From Polysphondylium violaceum (lineage: Eukaryota > Evosea > Eumycetozoa > Dictyosteliales > Dictyosteliaceae), in NCBI GenBank assembly GCA_000277445.1, contig AJWJ01000253.1, positions 1 through 32,856 of the forward strand: 32,856 bases of DNA. The letters run 5' to 3'. The stretch's first letter is position 1. Each line of letters begins with the position of its first letter. Positions 8,833 to 20,324 of the stretch are shown here, one piece after another. The notes below the pieces were generated by a model. The model did not search any database and had not been told where the DNA came from. It saw only the letters and a list, made by a program, of their open reading frames with translations. Made by a program: the position numbers and the translations under genes.

Positions 8833-11800
8833 ATGTCTGTTTTTACATTTGGACTTGGAGTCAACGGAGCGTTGGGTCTCGGAGATCTAGAATCAAATGA
8901 AAGACCTCAAAAAGTAAACTTTTTCTCTGAAATCAATAAAAGAGTTAAAAAAGTAGCCTGTGGTTCATATCATACAGTATTTGTTACAGGTGGGTAGTAG
9001 TTGGTTAGGCTGAATAACAATGGCTGGTACTAACAATAATAATAATAAATAGATGATGATGAATTATATATTTCAGGTTTAGCTAGAGATCCAAAACAAG
9101 GTACAACATTATTTTTAGGATTAGACAATAGTAGTAATAATAACAATGGTAGATTAGAATCATCGAAATCAAACTCATCATCACAACTTCGAGATAAAAT
9201 TCCATCGAGTGAAAGAATACCCCATACACTTTCAACGAGAAATCTATTGGAGAATGCACCAGATAGCCCTATAGGCAGCAGGAATAGTGGTAATTTAAGA
9301 AAAGATCATGATGACAGTAAAGAGGAGGAACATGTCGATGAAAATGAGACCAACATCACCTTTCAAAGCAGTTGCTCGCCACTCACAGCATCACAGTTTG
9401 AGGTTGTTCCTCCCACGCTCTGTGAACCACCCAAATCCACGCCAGTCAAGATACCCACTGCGTTTTTGGATCACTCGCCTTCGAGTATCATCAAGTTAGT
9501 TTCGTTGGGAAACTATCACATTGTGTTGTTAACAGAGGGCGGCAATGTGTGGAGTTGGGGAAGCAACTCGAACGGTCAGTTGGGATACCCCTTGGAAGCA
9601 AGTCAATGCAATACTCCTCGAATGGTCGAGTTAAAGTGCGTCAAGACCATCGCGACAGGCGTCAAGCACACGGCCGCTGTAACAGAGTGGGGCGAGTTGT
9701 ATATGTGGGGCATCAACTCGTCTGGCGAGCTGGGTCTTGGTGATACAGCCGATCGAAAGGTGCCCACCCGTGTCAACAAACTCAAAAACGAAGCTGTCTC
9801 GATCATCGCATGCTCAAGCACTCACTCGGCCTGCTACACAGAGTCGGGCAAAATGTATCTGTGGGGCCAAATTAGCGAAGAGGCAGGAAAGATACAAACC
9901 ATACCTACCAACCTCCCCATCCACTCGTACCTCGACAGAGAGCTCGAGGGAGGCAGCAGCTATGGTGGTGGTGGCAAGATCAAGCAGATTGTGTGTGGCG
10001 AGTGGCTGGTGGCCGTGCTCACACAAATGGGCGAGGTGTTTATGTGGAAGGTGGGCGGCAAACCTACACCTCTTCGTCACGTACTTGATACCCACAGCGT
10101 TCGCTCCATTGCTATGGGCAATTTTCATTTAATTTGCGTCACAGACAGCGGTGAAGTCATCACATGTGGTCGTAACAGATCTGGTCAATTGGGCCGTGAC
10201 GTAGGCTCAGAGGGTGGCGGAAGTATTCCAGGCATTGTCAAAGAGCTTTCTTTTGAGGGCAAAGGACTCAACCAAGACGAGTTTGTCTTGTCTATCCACG
10301 CAGGCGAATATCACTCTGTGGCATTAGTCGAAAACACACCAAAAACCAAACTGGCGCTCTCGCTCGTCAGAATGCAGAGAAACTATCTTCGTCAACTCAA
10401 TATTCTTTTCAACGTCTACTACAAGAATCTCATGGCCTTTGCAAGTCCCTACGACCCAGCTCTCTTGCAAGTGATTAGCGGTGCCGTCTCTCTACCCACC
10501 AAAAACCCCTCATCACTCACCTCTTCTTCATCGTCGTCATCCCTATCAGACTTGGCAGGCAGCAATTTAGCCACATCGCCCTCCAAAGGCGACGGACATG
10601 TGCCCATCTCGGCCAGTTCGTCCACATCGTCACCAGGCCTCTTGGGAGGAACCAACGGCACTTTGAAAAACAGATCATACAGCATTCTTACCATTAGAAA
10701 TATATTTGGCATCTCTGCCCCCACCCGAGACATGCTCAACGAAGACTATGTCGTCACGGAAGACGACATCAAAGAGATTTTCTCAGACATTGAGTCACTG
10801 GTCAAGCTTACTGAAAACTTTTTGGCCCGCCTCGACTCGAGAATGGAGTATTGGGACGCTGAAAGAAAGTTTTTGGGTGACTTGTTTCTCGAGGAAAACA
10901 TTCTCGGGGGCTACCGTGTCTACATCCCCTTTAGCGACGCCTACAACACCTCATGCATGACGCTCTTTAACACCAAGAGAAAGAGCGAAAAGTTTACCAA
11001 TATCATCAAGGAATGCGAAAAGAAGTCCAAGATCTTTGGCATTAAATTAGACCACGAGTTTGTCAAGGACCAAGACCTCAAGGGCCTCTTGCTCGCCCCT
11101 CTCCAAAACATCCCCAGAATCTACATTATGCTCAAAGAGCTAAGCATCAAAACCCTCCCCAACCACAAAGACCTCGACCTCTTGACCCAGGCCTCGGTCA
11201 AATTCCAAGTGTTGCTCGAGCGTATGAACCAAAACTTCCAGTTTGTCGACGCTGTCGAAATATTAAATTGCTCGAGCAATGAGTATGGCAATCCACAAAT
11301 TATGGGTGGTTCTTTGGACCAACTCGTAGACAAACTCACACATCACAACATCTCTGATCCCTATTTCCGTGATGTGTTCCTCTTGACATTCCGTGCATTC
11401 ACCAATCCCCTTCAACTATTTGATCTCCTCTTGCCCATCTTTAAACGTGATCCCAGAAATACTCGTGTGATCAATGTTATCACCTCGTGGGTTGTTCACC
11501 ACTACTATGACTTTGAATCAGACTATCTCTGTGATCAATCCGACATTAGTCATCAACCAAGCCAACTTCGTTTTAAATTGGAGCAATTTATCGATACCTC
11601 TGTAGTAGAGAATCAACAAATCACTCAAATCAAACTCCAATATCTTGCTCAAAAGAAAAGATTTGCTGCTTCCCTTGCCAACAAAACTCCATCAACAGCA
11701 ACAACTGACACTGCTGTTTCATCACCACCAACACCAACACCCGCCACTACCCCAACCGCCAATTTTAGTATACTAGACTACCAACCAATCGAAGTGGCCC

Positions 11801-12462
11801 ATGTTCTTACAACACTCTGTCACCAATCATTTGCTGCCATCGATAAACGTGAATTTCTTCAACAACGTTGGACCAAAAACAAGGCACCCAACATTCAAGC
11901 ACTCACTGAACAATTTAACCGTTTCTCTCAGGTATGCATCACCGAGATACTCAAGACCAAAAACTCTAAACATAGATCCACCGTCATTGCTCACTTTATC
12001 AGCATCGCATACAGCTGCTTTGAACTAAACAATATCGCCGGTGTGGCCACCATTATCTATGGTCTCAACTCGGCCCCCATCTCGCGTCTAAAAAAATCTT
12101 GGTCCAAATTGACCAAAGAATCGACACAGGCATTTGAGTATCTCGACAAGATTGTCACTCCACTCAAAAACTATATCTCTTTGCGTCATCTCATGACCAC
12201 CATCCAACCTCCCTGCGTACCATTTTTGGGCATCCATCTCAAAGATCTCACCTTTATCGAAGAAGGCAATCCATCCATCATCGGTGGCCTAATCAATTTT
12301 TACAAACAACGAAAGATCTATGAAGTCATCTTCCAAATCTCTCAATACCAACAATTGGCCTACTCTAATCTCTCGAAAAACCCCGCCATCTTGGACTTTT
12401 ATTTGCATTCCAATGTTTTGGATGATAAACAGGCTCAAAAAATTTCCTCTGAATCCGAATAA
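8833..12462 (+). CDS. RCC1 repeat-RhoGEF(DH)-RasGEF protein, 1180 aa
   Basis: Two exons, 8833-8989 and 9077-12462, with an 87-nt intron in phase 1. I chose the ATG that opens MSVFTFGLGVNGALGLGD because RCC1 repeats start there; an upstream in-frame ATG at 8809 exists. RCC1-like repeats run to about residue 474 (WSWGSNSNGQLGYP, LYMWGINSSGELGLGD, VITCGRNRSGQLGRD), interrupted by a Ser/acidic insert. Residues about 605-790 look like a Dbl-homology RhoGEF domain (EDDIKEIFSDIESLVKLTENF, here cut as EDDIKEIFSDIESL; LLLAPLQNIPRIYIMLKEL). A RasGEF_N module (GGSLDQLVDKLTHH, VFLLTFRAFTNP) follows at about 775-900. The catalytic RasGEF domain occupies about 950-1175 (IAHFISIAYSCFELNN, PCVPFLGIHLKDLTFIEEGN). 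It is predicted to activate Ras and perhaps Rho-family GTPases at a membrane. Confidence 0.9.
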
Positions 12463-12736
12463 ATAATAAATAATATATAATGAAATAAATAAAATAAATA
12501 ATTCATCATAATTATATAATTATAATTAAACCACCAAAACTAAAAGAGGGTAAGGAAGAATTAGCATCTTTTTGATGATATTGTAATTGTGTTTCTTCCT
12601 CCCGTCCAAAAAAAGTATTCATGATTTTAAAGAAAACGCCTTCCCCAAAATAATAGAAAAAAAAAAATTCTCTTTCGTTTTTTTTTCTTTCGTTTTTTCA
12701 TTTACAAATAAATTTTTTATATCAATAGAATCAAAA

Positions 12737-13385
12737 ATGGTAGGACCAAATAAAAAAAAGGCAAATAATAATAACAACAAGGTTGAGAAGAAAGCTTTAC
12801 ATCCTTTATCAAGGAAAGCACAAAAATTGACACAAAGTGGTATTAGAGATGTTAAAAAACAAACACAAAAGGTAAACAAAGAAAAAGAATTGAAACCTTT
12901 AAGTATGTAAAACTGATGAATACTATACGACTACAAATAAAGTCAAATGAATATTAATAACATTACAACTCTTAACAGAGAAAAAGTTGGATTGGTTTAG
13001 AGAGAAATGTGCAGATAAAAAAGTTTTTAGTGAACAAGATATGTCAGACCTTGTTCAAGAGTATTTAAAACTTTTAGAACCAAAAGATTTAGACAAGGCT
13101 GCTAAAAGTAGTTCTGCTGATTTTGTGAGAAATGCTTATCTTAAAGAAGTTGAGTCATTTAATACTACTGGTTATCGTATGTTTACATAAATTTAATATA
13201 ATATCAGTCAAACAAAGAATACTAATTTAATAATAATAATAATAATAGTTGCACCAGATTTAACATCAGGTCCAAATGTTAGGGCATTAATTGATTGGGA
13301 TGGTGAAATGAAATATGCAGATTCAGTTAAATTAAAGAAATTCAAATTTATTCAACCAACTACCACCGAATCAAAAATGGAATAA
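12737..13385 (+). CDS. TMA16-like ribosome-associated protein, 166 aa
   Basis: Three exons, 12737-12902, 12979-13176 and 13249-13385, with GTATGT donors and introns of 76 and 72 nt, all in frame. The N-terminus is Lys/Asn-rich (MVGPNKKKANNNN) and contains LHPLSRKAQKL, a hallmark of translation machinery-associated protein 16. The conserved core continues with LDWFREKC and the C-terminal APDLTSGPNVRALIDWDGE. TMA16 homologues associate with pre-60S ribosomal particles in the nucleolus, so a role in large-subunit assembly is inferred from the family. Length fits the family. The gene is compact and follows the RasGEF gene by about 270 bp on the same strand. Confidence 0.85.
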
Positions 13386-13436
13386 AAACAATTCTTTGTA
13401 AATAACAATTTTTATTCAGATGGAATTAATTTATTT

Positions 13437-13469
13437 TTTGCTACAGTACAAACAATCTACAGTAGCAAA
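13437..13469. repeat. Hairpin, 12-bp arms with one mismatch
   Basis: TTTGCTACAGTA (13437-13448) faces TACAGTAGCAAA (13458-13469) across a 9-nt loop, with one mismatch. It begins 52 bp after the TMA16 stop codon and could mark the 3' end of that transcript. Confidence 0.6.
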
Positions 13470-13480
13470 GAGTCGAAATT

Positions 13481-13517
13481 CATATTTACTATTAGTGGCG
13501 AAATAATAGTAAATATG
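13481..13517. repeat. Perfect 14-bp hairpin
   Basis: CATATTTACTATTA (13481-13494) is the exact reverse complement of TAATAGTAAATATG (13504-13517), with the 9-nt loop GTGGCGAAA. It stands 11 bp after another strong hairpin, just downstream of TMA16. Confidence 0.7.
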
Positions 13518-14045
13518 ATTATTTGAGATAGATAGAGATAATTATTAATAGCTGAGAATTTTTTTGGAATTTTATCAAAAAAAAATCTTAAAGAAAAAAA
13601 CATCAAGCACAACAAACCCATCAGTGCATGGGACAAGTTTCAAAACTCCTCTTAAATAGAGTTTGTATGACTAGAGTTGATGGGGCGAGCGTGTTTTTAT
13701 AGTGCATAAATGTTAATGCCATTCTTCGAATAATGCTAACAATTAAACAAATGTGTACAAATCGGAAAATGCCGGGGGACGCGAGTTGATGTCAGTTATC
13801 TGAACATCGAATAAATGGTTTCAAGGTTGGCATTCGAATGAGTGCTAGCTTTAAACAAAAAAACTTCCTGAATGGTTTCAATTAGAAATCATTCACAAAC
13901 TCAACCTCCGGCATGACGCAATCACAAAAAAACACAACACTCCACCCCCTTTTGTTCCATTCTTATTTGTTGAAACAAAGTCAAGGTTTCTACGGTGCCA
14001 AAAGACGGCAACCTTGCAGGATATGTTTTCACCCTAGATCTGGTC

Positions 14046-14137
14046 AGTATCTACGTAGATAATAGATACTAACAAGATCAAATAAAGTACATATTCTCTT
14101 GTCGTAAGAGAATAAAGATATCATGAGCATGATATCT
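14046..14137. repeat. Three consecutive perfect palindromic hairpins
   Basis: Three stems follow one another: AGTATCTA/TAGATACT (14046-14053/14063-14070, overlapping the 14-nt palindrome TATCTACGTAGATA at 14048-14061), TATTCTCTT/AAGAGAATA (14092-14100/14106-14114, loop GTCGT), and AGATATCATG/CATGATATCT (14116-14125/14128-14137). They lie 45-136 bp downstream of the ABCA stop codon on its strand, so they may act in 3'-end formation or be part of an unrecognised RNA. Confidence 0.65.
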
Positions 14138-14181
14138 AGTGAGTATTTGATGGTACGAAAAAATACAAGTTTAAATAAATT

Positions 14182-16788
14182 TTATTTAACAATTTCTTCA
14201 GTCTCAACGATTTTCATAAATACTTCTTCAAGAGAAGATTGAGAAATACCCCAATCCTTGATACCAATTTGTTCTTTTTGAGCAAACAAGTCAAATAATC
14301 TACTAATGTCGGCAGTTTTTGGAACTAAGAATGAAATCTCTTCATCGTTAATAGACTCTTGCAATTGAGCTTCGGGAACGGTTGCTGTGATGGTTTTGAT
14401 AATATAGTCATTGTTTTGAGTGTTAAAGGACGAGATATCAATTCTAAAACCACTACCAAATTTAGTTTTCAAATGAATTGGTGAACCGACACATTGTAAT
14501 CTACCAGAGGCTACGATTGCAATTTTAGAGCAAAGGGTATCGGCCTCTTCCATGTTGTGTGTGGTGATTAAAATGGTTTTATCGTGTTTGACAGATTCGA
14601 TAATATCCCAAATGGATCTTCTAGTCTCGGGATCAAGGCCAGAGGTTGGTTCATCGAGTAAAATTAATTTGTTGTCACCAATCAAAGAAATGGCAATGGA
14701 TACTCTTCTCTTTTGGCCACCAGAGAGTTCTCTAACCAATTTGCCACTGTGTTCGAGTAATTTAACTTTGGAAAGAATATCAATTACGTGTGCCTTTCTA
14801 TCTATACCAGAGTGACCGAGTTTGAGATCGATATAAAACTCTAAATGTTCAGTGATTGATAAATCTTCGAAAAGGATATCATGTTGAGAGCAGAAATTAA
14901 TGATAGAGTAGACTTTGTCCATTTGGTCTGTTATTCTGTAGCCACCAATGTAAGCCTCACCAGAGGTTGGTGTGTACATACCACAGAGTAAATGAATAAA
15001 TGTGGATTTACCAGCACCATTGGGACCCAATAGACCCAAGATTTCACCTTTTTTACCCAATAAACAGAAATTAACCAAAGCTTCTTTGGTGAGACCATCT
15101 CTATTGTAAATCTTTTTCAAGTTTACAGCTCTTAGAATATATTCATCACTATCGACTTGAGCAATACTTCTTTCAACTTTACAATCGGAATCTTCTTTTT
15201 CATCGAGATTAATAGTAACAAATCCAGAATCTGGTGATGATAGTAATGGAGTCTTTTCAGTTCCTTTTTTCCCATCTTTAGAGGAGGAAGATGAAAAATA
15301 TTCTTTTAATTGGATAAATGGATATAAAATTGGATAGGAATAACCATGTTCTTTTGGAAGTACGTTATTTAAATAAATACCCAAAATCATGAAACCAATG
15401 GCTTCGATAATCAATGCCAAAATAACTTGTGAAAATTGAGAAATTCCAGGTCCATTTAATAGATAACCATATTGGCTGACTTGATCAGTTTGCACGACAG
15501 CCAAGATAAAGAGACCGTGTTCAAAGGCAAAGGGTGGGAAAATCAAATAGGCAAAGGATTGCAATTCGGCGTTATAGGTAAACAAATCAATATTTCCGGC
15601 CATACTAGGGAGAATTAACATGGCAATGTAGGAAATGATTACTGCTGGTTTGGGGTTCCAGAAAAATGCAGAGAAAAAGAATGCAAATGAAATCAATGCA
15701 AAACCAAATACTAAAAACAATACAAAAAGGTAACCAAAGCCCGCTCTAAACATTGGCACTCCACCGGCGACACCAATTAACAAAATTAAAAACATCACGA
15801 TGCCATAGAGACAAAAGAAAAAGGTGGCATTGGCAGCAACATAAAGCCATGGTTTTAAGCCCATTAAATTCATAAGAGTGGTATGCTTTTCGTGTTTTTC
15901 AGAAACAAGGTTATGGACAAACACAGCAAAGATAAAGCAAATACCAGTGGGTAATAGATATACAGTGATAAAATAGGTTGGCACAGTAATATTAAAGTTT
16001 GATGAGGGCATATTGAAATAGGCCATTGTGGCATCATAATGATAAGTTTGATTTGTGTGGACTTTGAGATATGCGTTATTTATAAAGTTCATGAGCAACC
16101 ATCCATAACTGCCTTCATTGTTCAAAAATCCGGATCGATAGAGACTTGAATAGCTAAAAGCCGAGATAAAATTCTCTAATGTATAGTCAAGATTGGTTGC
16201 TGTATAATCATTGAAATAGACACCTTGATAGTCTGGGATGTTTTCTGGTTGATAATACCAAGATTCATTTAGGTCTTTTCCATTGTTTTCTTGAAAGAAG
16301 CTGACGATATTATTCTCTACAGCTTTGGGGTTTGGATAAAACTCATATATTGGGAGAGAATAGTTTATTGTATTCGTTCCTATGTATGATCCGTTTTCTG
16401 CATAGGTGTTATATGGATAAGAGTAGAGTAGTTGTGGAAGAAAAGATAGTAGCCCAGAATTATTATCACCAACTGGAAGAGAACCATCGGTTGTTGGAGG
16501 AACTACTACACCGTATTTTGCTGGTATATTATTAGTATAGGTGGTAGAGTAATTTCTAGACCAATAAATAAATGGTTGATAAACATAATTTCCATTATTT
16601 TCTCTTGCTTGTTCGTTTTGAGCCCTCTCAAAACTTAATGTGAGTTGATATAAAATAACAATCACAAGAATGATTAAAACTGGAAAAATAGCTTGGAATA
16701 CATTTGTTTTGATTTGTCTAGATTGTAAAATAAAGTTTTTTTTAATCTTTTGGAAATGAAATAGGTTAGTTGTTTGTTTTAGCACCAT
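14182..16788 (-). CDS. ABCA-family half transporter, about 868 aa
   Basis: A single long exon in one membrane-plus-ATPase half: transmembrane segment 1 (FPVLIILVIVILYQLTLSF, about 34-54), a large Tyr/Asn-rich lumenal loop, and a cluster of six further membrane helices (about 270-500). One nucleotide-binding domain follows with Walker A GPNGAGKST (about 587), signature LSGGQKRR (about 687) and Walker B LILLDEPTSGLD (about 706). The order TMD-NBD and the sequence style fit the ABCA lipid-transporter family, half-size form common in dictyostelids; it should dimerise. The start at 16788 (MVLKQTTNLFHFQKIKKNF) matches the usual N-terminus, but the frame stays open to 16911 with other ATGs. It faces a paralogue at 17401 head to head. 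Confidence 0.85.
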   Translation of the reverse strand: MVLKQTTNLFHFQKIKKNFILQSRQIKTNVFQAIFPVLIILVIVILYQLTLSFERAQNEQARENNGNYVYQPFIYWSRNYSTTYTNNIPAKYGVVVPPTTDGSLPVGDNNSGLLSFLPQLLYSYPYNTYAENGSYIGTNTINYSLPIYEFYPNPKAVENNIVSFFQENNGKDLNESWYYQPENIPDYQGVYFNDYTATNLDYTLENFISAFSYSSLYRSGFLNNEGSYGWLLMNFINNAYLKVHTNQTYHYDATMAYFNMPSSNFNITVPTYFITVYLLPTGICFIFAVFVHNLVSEKHEKHTTLMNLMGLKPWLYVAANATFFFCLYGIVMFLILLIGVAGGVPMFRAGFGYLFVLFLVFGFALISFAFFFSAFFWNPKPAVIISYIAMLILPSMAGNIDLFTYNAELQSFAYLIFPPFAFEHGLFILAVVQTDQVSQYGYLLNGPGISQFSQVILALIIEAIGFMILGIYLNNVLPKEHGYSYPILYPFIQLKEYFSSSSSKDGKKGTEKTPLLSSPDSGFVTINLDEKEDSDCKVERSIAQVDSDEYILRAVNLKKIYNRDGLTKEALVNFCLLGKKGEILGLLGPNGAGKSTFIHLLCGMYTPTSGEAYIGGYRITDQMDKVYSIINFCSQHDILFEDLSITEHLEFYIDLKLGHSGIDRKAHVIDILSKVKLLEHSGKLVRELSGGQKRRVSIAISLIGDNKLILLDEPTSGLDPETRRSIWDIIESVKHDKTILITTHNMEEADTLCSKIAIVASGRLQCVGSPIHLKTKFGSGFRIDISSFNTQNNDYIIKTITATVPEAQLQESINDEEISFLVPKTADISRLFDLFAQKEQIGIKDWGISQSSLEEVFMKIVETEEIVK

Positions 16789-17400
16789 CACTCGTAAATT
16801 CTCAAGTATAGAACTTGTTGTACATACAATAGATATAAATTGATTAAATTTTTGACCAATCATTTTATCACAAGTAAGTAACTCACACTCTCTTGACAAA
16901 GAGGGTGACACACAAGTATAAAAGACCTAGAATAAATACTTGAATTAAATGTGATTGATCTATCCAACTATTGTTAAATAATAAAATAGAACCAGCACTC
17001 CGCGTTTTCTATTTAATTCTTTTTTATTTTTTAAAGATTTTTATAGATTTTTATAAATATTTTTCTTGATTTTCGAGAATTTTACCAGCTTTAATGCCAA
17101 AATAAACCTCAGCCCTTTAAAACTCTCTCTTGACCACTCAAGAATAATTTATCTATAAAAAGATAGGATAATATTCCTTAGTTTCCAAAACATTATAAAG
17201 TTCTTTTACTTTTATCTAGTGTCCTATTTCTTCAGGATTGGTAGCATTCTTATAAAAGAATATTCATCCCATCGATAGAGTTTTCTTTTTTATTTTATAT
17301 CAAGTGCGTCGTTAACACCACACACAAACACAAAATAAAAAAACCCATATAACTACTCTGTTCACTCTCAAAGTGTTTGTTTGTAGACTAGTAGTAAAGA
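16789..17400. promoter_or_regulatory. Shared divergent promoter of two ABCA genes
   Basis: About 610 bp lie between the two ABCA start codons. The sequence is AT-rich with poly-T runs near 17020-17060 and an A/C-rich leader just before the plus-strand start (17310-17350, CACACACAAACACAAAATAA). No specific factor site was recognised. Sharing one short region suggests coordinated expression, which is inference. Confidence 0.4.
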
Positions 17401-20110
17401 ATGAATAATAGCCCAGAAAGAGCATCTGCTCTACAGCAGTTTTCTGCCCTGATGTATAAACAATTCTTGTTATTTGTAAGTACTTGATATTCTCATTTAT
17501 TATCTTTTGCCCCACTTGGTCCTTGGAAAAAAAATATACTAATAATGGAAATAATGATCACAATAGAGAAAAAATAAAGTTGTAACACTATTTAGACTCC
17601 TTACACCGATTGTTGTTATGTCTATCTATGCCATCACATATAGTTCTATCAATAACTCTTCAAATAATAAGTTCTATTCAGATCAAAGTTATCCAACCAA
17701 CTTTGCAGACCAAATTAAATGTTGTGATCATGTGGTTGGTTACTCATACAACAACGATCCATCCATTCCAGATATTATGCCATTGTTGGCAAAAACACTT
17801 GACATGGATATCTCAAACTTTGTACCTGTTCCCCAATTCTATATGACAAACCAAACTGGTCTCGCATCAGATAGTGCATTCAATAGAACTATTCCAAATT
17901 TTTTTGCTACAGTTTTTATCAACCGTGTCAATAGCACTCAACTAGGATATAATTTGTATTATAACTACACTACACCAAGCAACCCCATGTTGATTGCACA
18001 ATCTCTTGCAAGTTATAATAACCCAGTCGTTGAAAGCTATGCAGGTGCAATCCAAATTGCCGTTGAGAAAGCCCTTATCAACACACTTGCACAAAACCCA
18101 GATCTCCAATTAACAGTCCGTAAAAGAGCCGCCCCATCTGCGCTCAACTCCAACAACTTCAACAAAACGATTAGTTTAATGCTCCTCCAACCATTTGCTG
18201 CACTCTTTATTTATTTTTCTCTTACTTTTCCAACTATTATGTTTTTAAATATGCGTGCTGAAGAGAGCCAAAGAAAGATCAGAGCCTATCTCAAGACTTT
18301 TGGTGTGTATGATGAAATATACCTTGCATCGTGGTTACTCGATGGCATGATTGGTGGATTTTATAGTTGTGTAGTTTTATTGATTTTTGGCTATGCCTGT
18401 CCAGGTTTTGACTTTTTCACCAAAACAACTCCATCCATTTTATTTGTTGTCTTTATGACCTATTCATTTGCAATGAATTGTCTTTGTCTCTTGTTGGGTA
18501 GTTTATTAAGTACCACTAAAGGTGCTGTAATTATCTCTGTCGTCATTTTTACTCTTGGTTTATTTACCTCGATTGCAACCTGTTTTATCGGTAATCTCAT
18601 TTATAACGTATATGGCAACAAGTATGCCCCTATTGGCGCAATAATCAGTATTTTACCATTTTTAAAGTAAGTATTGGTATATTTAAATCAAAATTCAATA
18701 TATATTAATACCCTCTATTCAATTTCACTATATAGTATAAATAAAATTTTAACAGATATTGCAACTGGTGCCACTCCAAGCTTTCTCAATAACCCAAATA
18801 TTAATTCAGATAGTAGTAGCTCAGGTGAACCTGCTCCAAATATTCTTTATGATTGGGGTAATTTTACCTCAACCCCAATCTATGATGAGCCACTCGTCAA
18901 AGGAGCCAGTCCAATTTCTGGTTTTGCTAGTTTGAATATATTATTTGCTCTTGCTCTTTTATTTCTTTTCTTGGCTTGGTATTTGGACAAAGTTCTTGCA
19001 GGTCCATTTGGCGGTAGCAAGAGATTTGATTTCTTATTCACTAGCGACTACTGGACACCCAGACATATTCCTTTCTCTAGTGTTGACCAACACACTCTCA
19101 GAGGAAATATAAATTCCAATGATCCAGATATCGCTCAAGAAAGCCAAAATGTAACACTTGAAAACATGAGCAAATATGCTCTGATTATTAGAAACTTGGA
19201 TAAAGAGTTTGATGGAAAATATGCGGTAAACAATCTATCGTTGGCCGCAGAGAATGGAAAGATTATTGCTTTGTTAGGTCACAACGGAGCAGGTAAAACT
19301 ACAACAATCAACATCCTTACCAATCAAACAAATCCAACCAGTGGTACTGCTTTAATTTATGGCTATGATTGTGTGAATCAAGCCTCATCCATCCACACAC
19401 TCATTGGTTACACTCCCCAATTTGATGTCAACTGGCCAAACTTTACCGCTCGTGAACATCTTAAAATCATGTCATCCATCAAAGAGAAAAGAGTCAATCT
19501 AGAACAAGACATTAACAACATTCTCAAACAAATCCGTTTGACCTCTGTTGCAGACAACATTGTCGGCTCTTACAGTGGTGGTATGCAACGTCGTTTATCC
19601 TGTGGTTTGGCATTGATTGGTAATCCAAAGATCATCATTCTCGATGAACCAACCACCGGTGTAGATCCAGCCAACAGATTGTATTTATGGCGTTTGATAA
19701 AGAGCATGAAAAAAGACAGATTGGTCCTCCTAACCACCCATTCTATGGAAGAGGCCGATGCCTTGAGTGACAAGATCGCCATTATGTCTGAAGGTCGTTT
19801 GGCAGCCGTTGGTACACCAACTCACTTGAAATCTAGATTCAGCTCCGGGTTCAAACTCCACATCATCAGCAGTCAACCCGACCAAGCCGTTAATGTTGTT
19901 AGACATTACCTTCCAACCGCCATTTTCGACAAAAGCACCTCCAACACTCTTGTATTCACAATCCAAGACATTGGCAATCTCTCCAACTTTCTCAAATATC
20001 TCGCTCAAGACGCCACCGCCCAGTCATTTATCAGCGATTGGCAGATTCAAGGCACCACCATTGAAGACGTTTTCCTCAAAGTTGCTCACGATCAAAAGAA
20101 ACATAACTAA
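17401..20110 (+). CDS. ABCA-family half transporter, 849 aa
   Basis: Three exons, 17401-17475, 17567-18666 and 18736-20110, with introns of 91 and 69 nt and GTAAGT donors; all junctions keep frame. The N-terminus runs MYKQFLLFRKNKVVTLFRLL into the first membrane helix (LLTPIVVMSIYAITYSS). A lumenal loop, six further helices (about 200-460) and one nucleotide-binding domain follow: Walker A GHNGAGKTT (about 573), signature YSGGMQRR (about 671), Walker B IIILDEPTTGVD (about 692) and the switch histidine in LLTTHSMEEADAL. It belongs with ABCA half transporters and probably moves lipids as a dimer, with itself or with its divergent neighbour. The clear similarity of the pair, on opposite strands, suggests an inverted duplication. 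Confidence 0.9.
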
Positions 20111-20324
20111 TTGTTATATATACATCATCCCTTATTTAAATAAATTAAATTGACAAATCCTATACAATCATTCAATCTTGGCCTTTGACATGTCCATGAG
20201 TTGAGTTTTTGATGTGTGAATTTTTTTTTTTTTTTTTAAGTATTAATATAGTAAAATTTGTGTGGAAAATCGAGATATATAGATATATAGATATCAATGT
20301 ATGCTCAGGCATTAGACAACAGCA

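Larger units (their letters stand above)
13386..14181. other. Hairpin-rich non-coding segment between TMA16 and an ABCA gene
   Basis: Nearly 800 bp with no credible frame. It contains at least seven inverted repeats, the clearest being 13437-13469, 13481-13517, 13870-13894, 13983-14015, 14046-14070, 14092-14114 and 14116-14137. From about 13600 to 14040 base composition is visibly less AT-rich than other intergenic DNA here. The right end would be the 3' untranslated region of the minus-strand ABCA gene. No known RNA family was recognised; a non-coding RNA or an old mobile-element remnant are both possible. Confidence 0.5.

Noticed and set aside
9247-12462. Many overlapping frames of 60-130 codons on both strands inside the RCC1/RasGEF gene
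   Set aside because: They are shadows of the main frame, which has continuous domain homology; none has its own features.
13600-14160. Solo long terminal repeat of a retroelement
   Set aside because: No TG...CA ends with flanking duplications could be defined and there is no second copy in the window; left as an unexplained structured segment.
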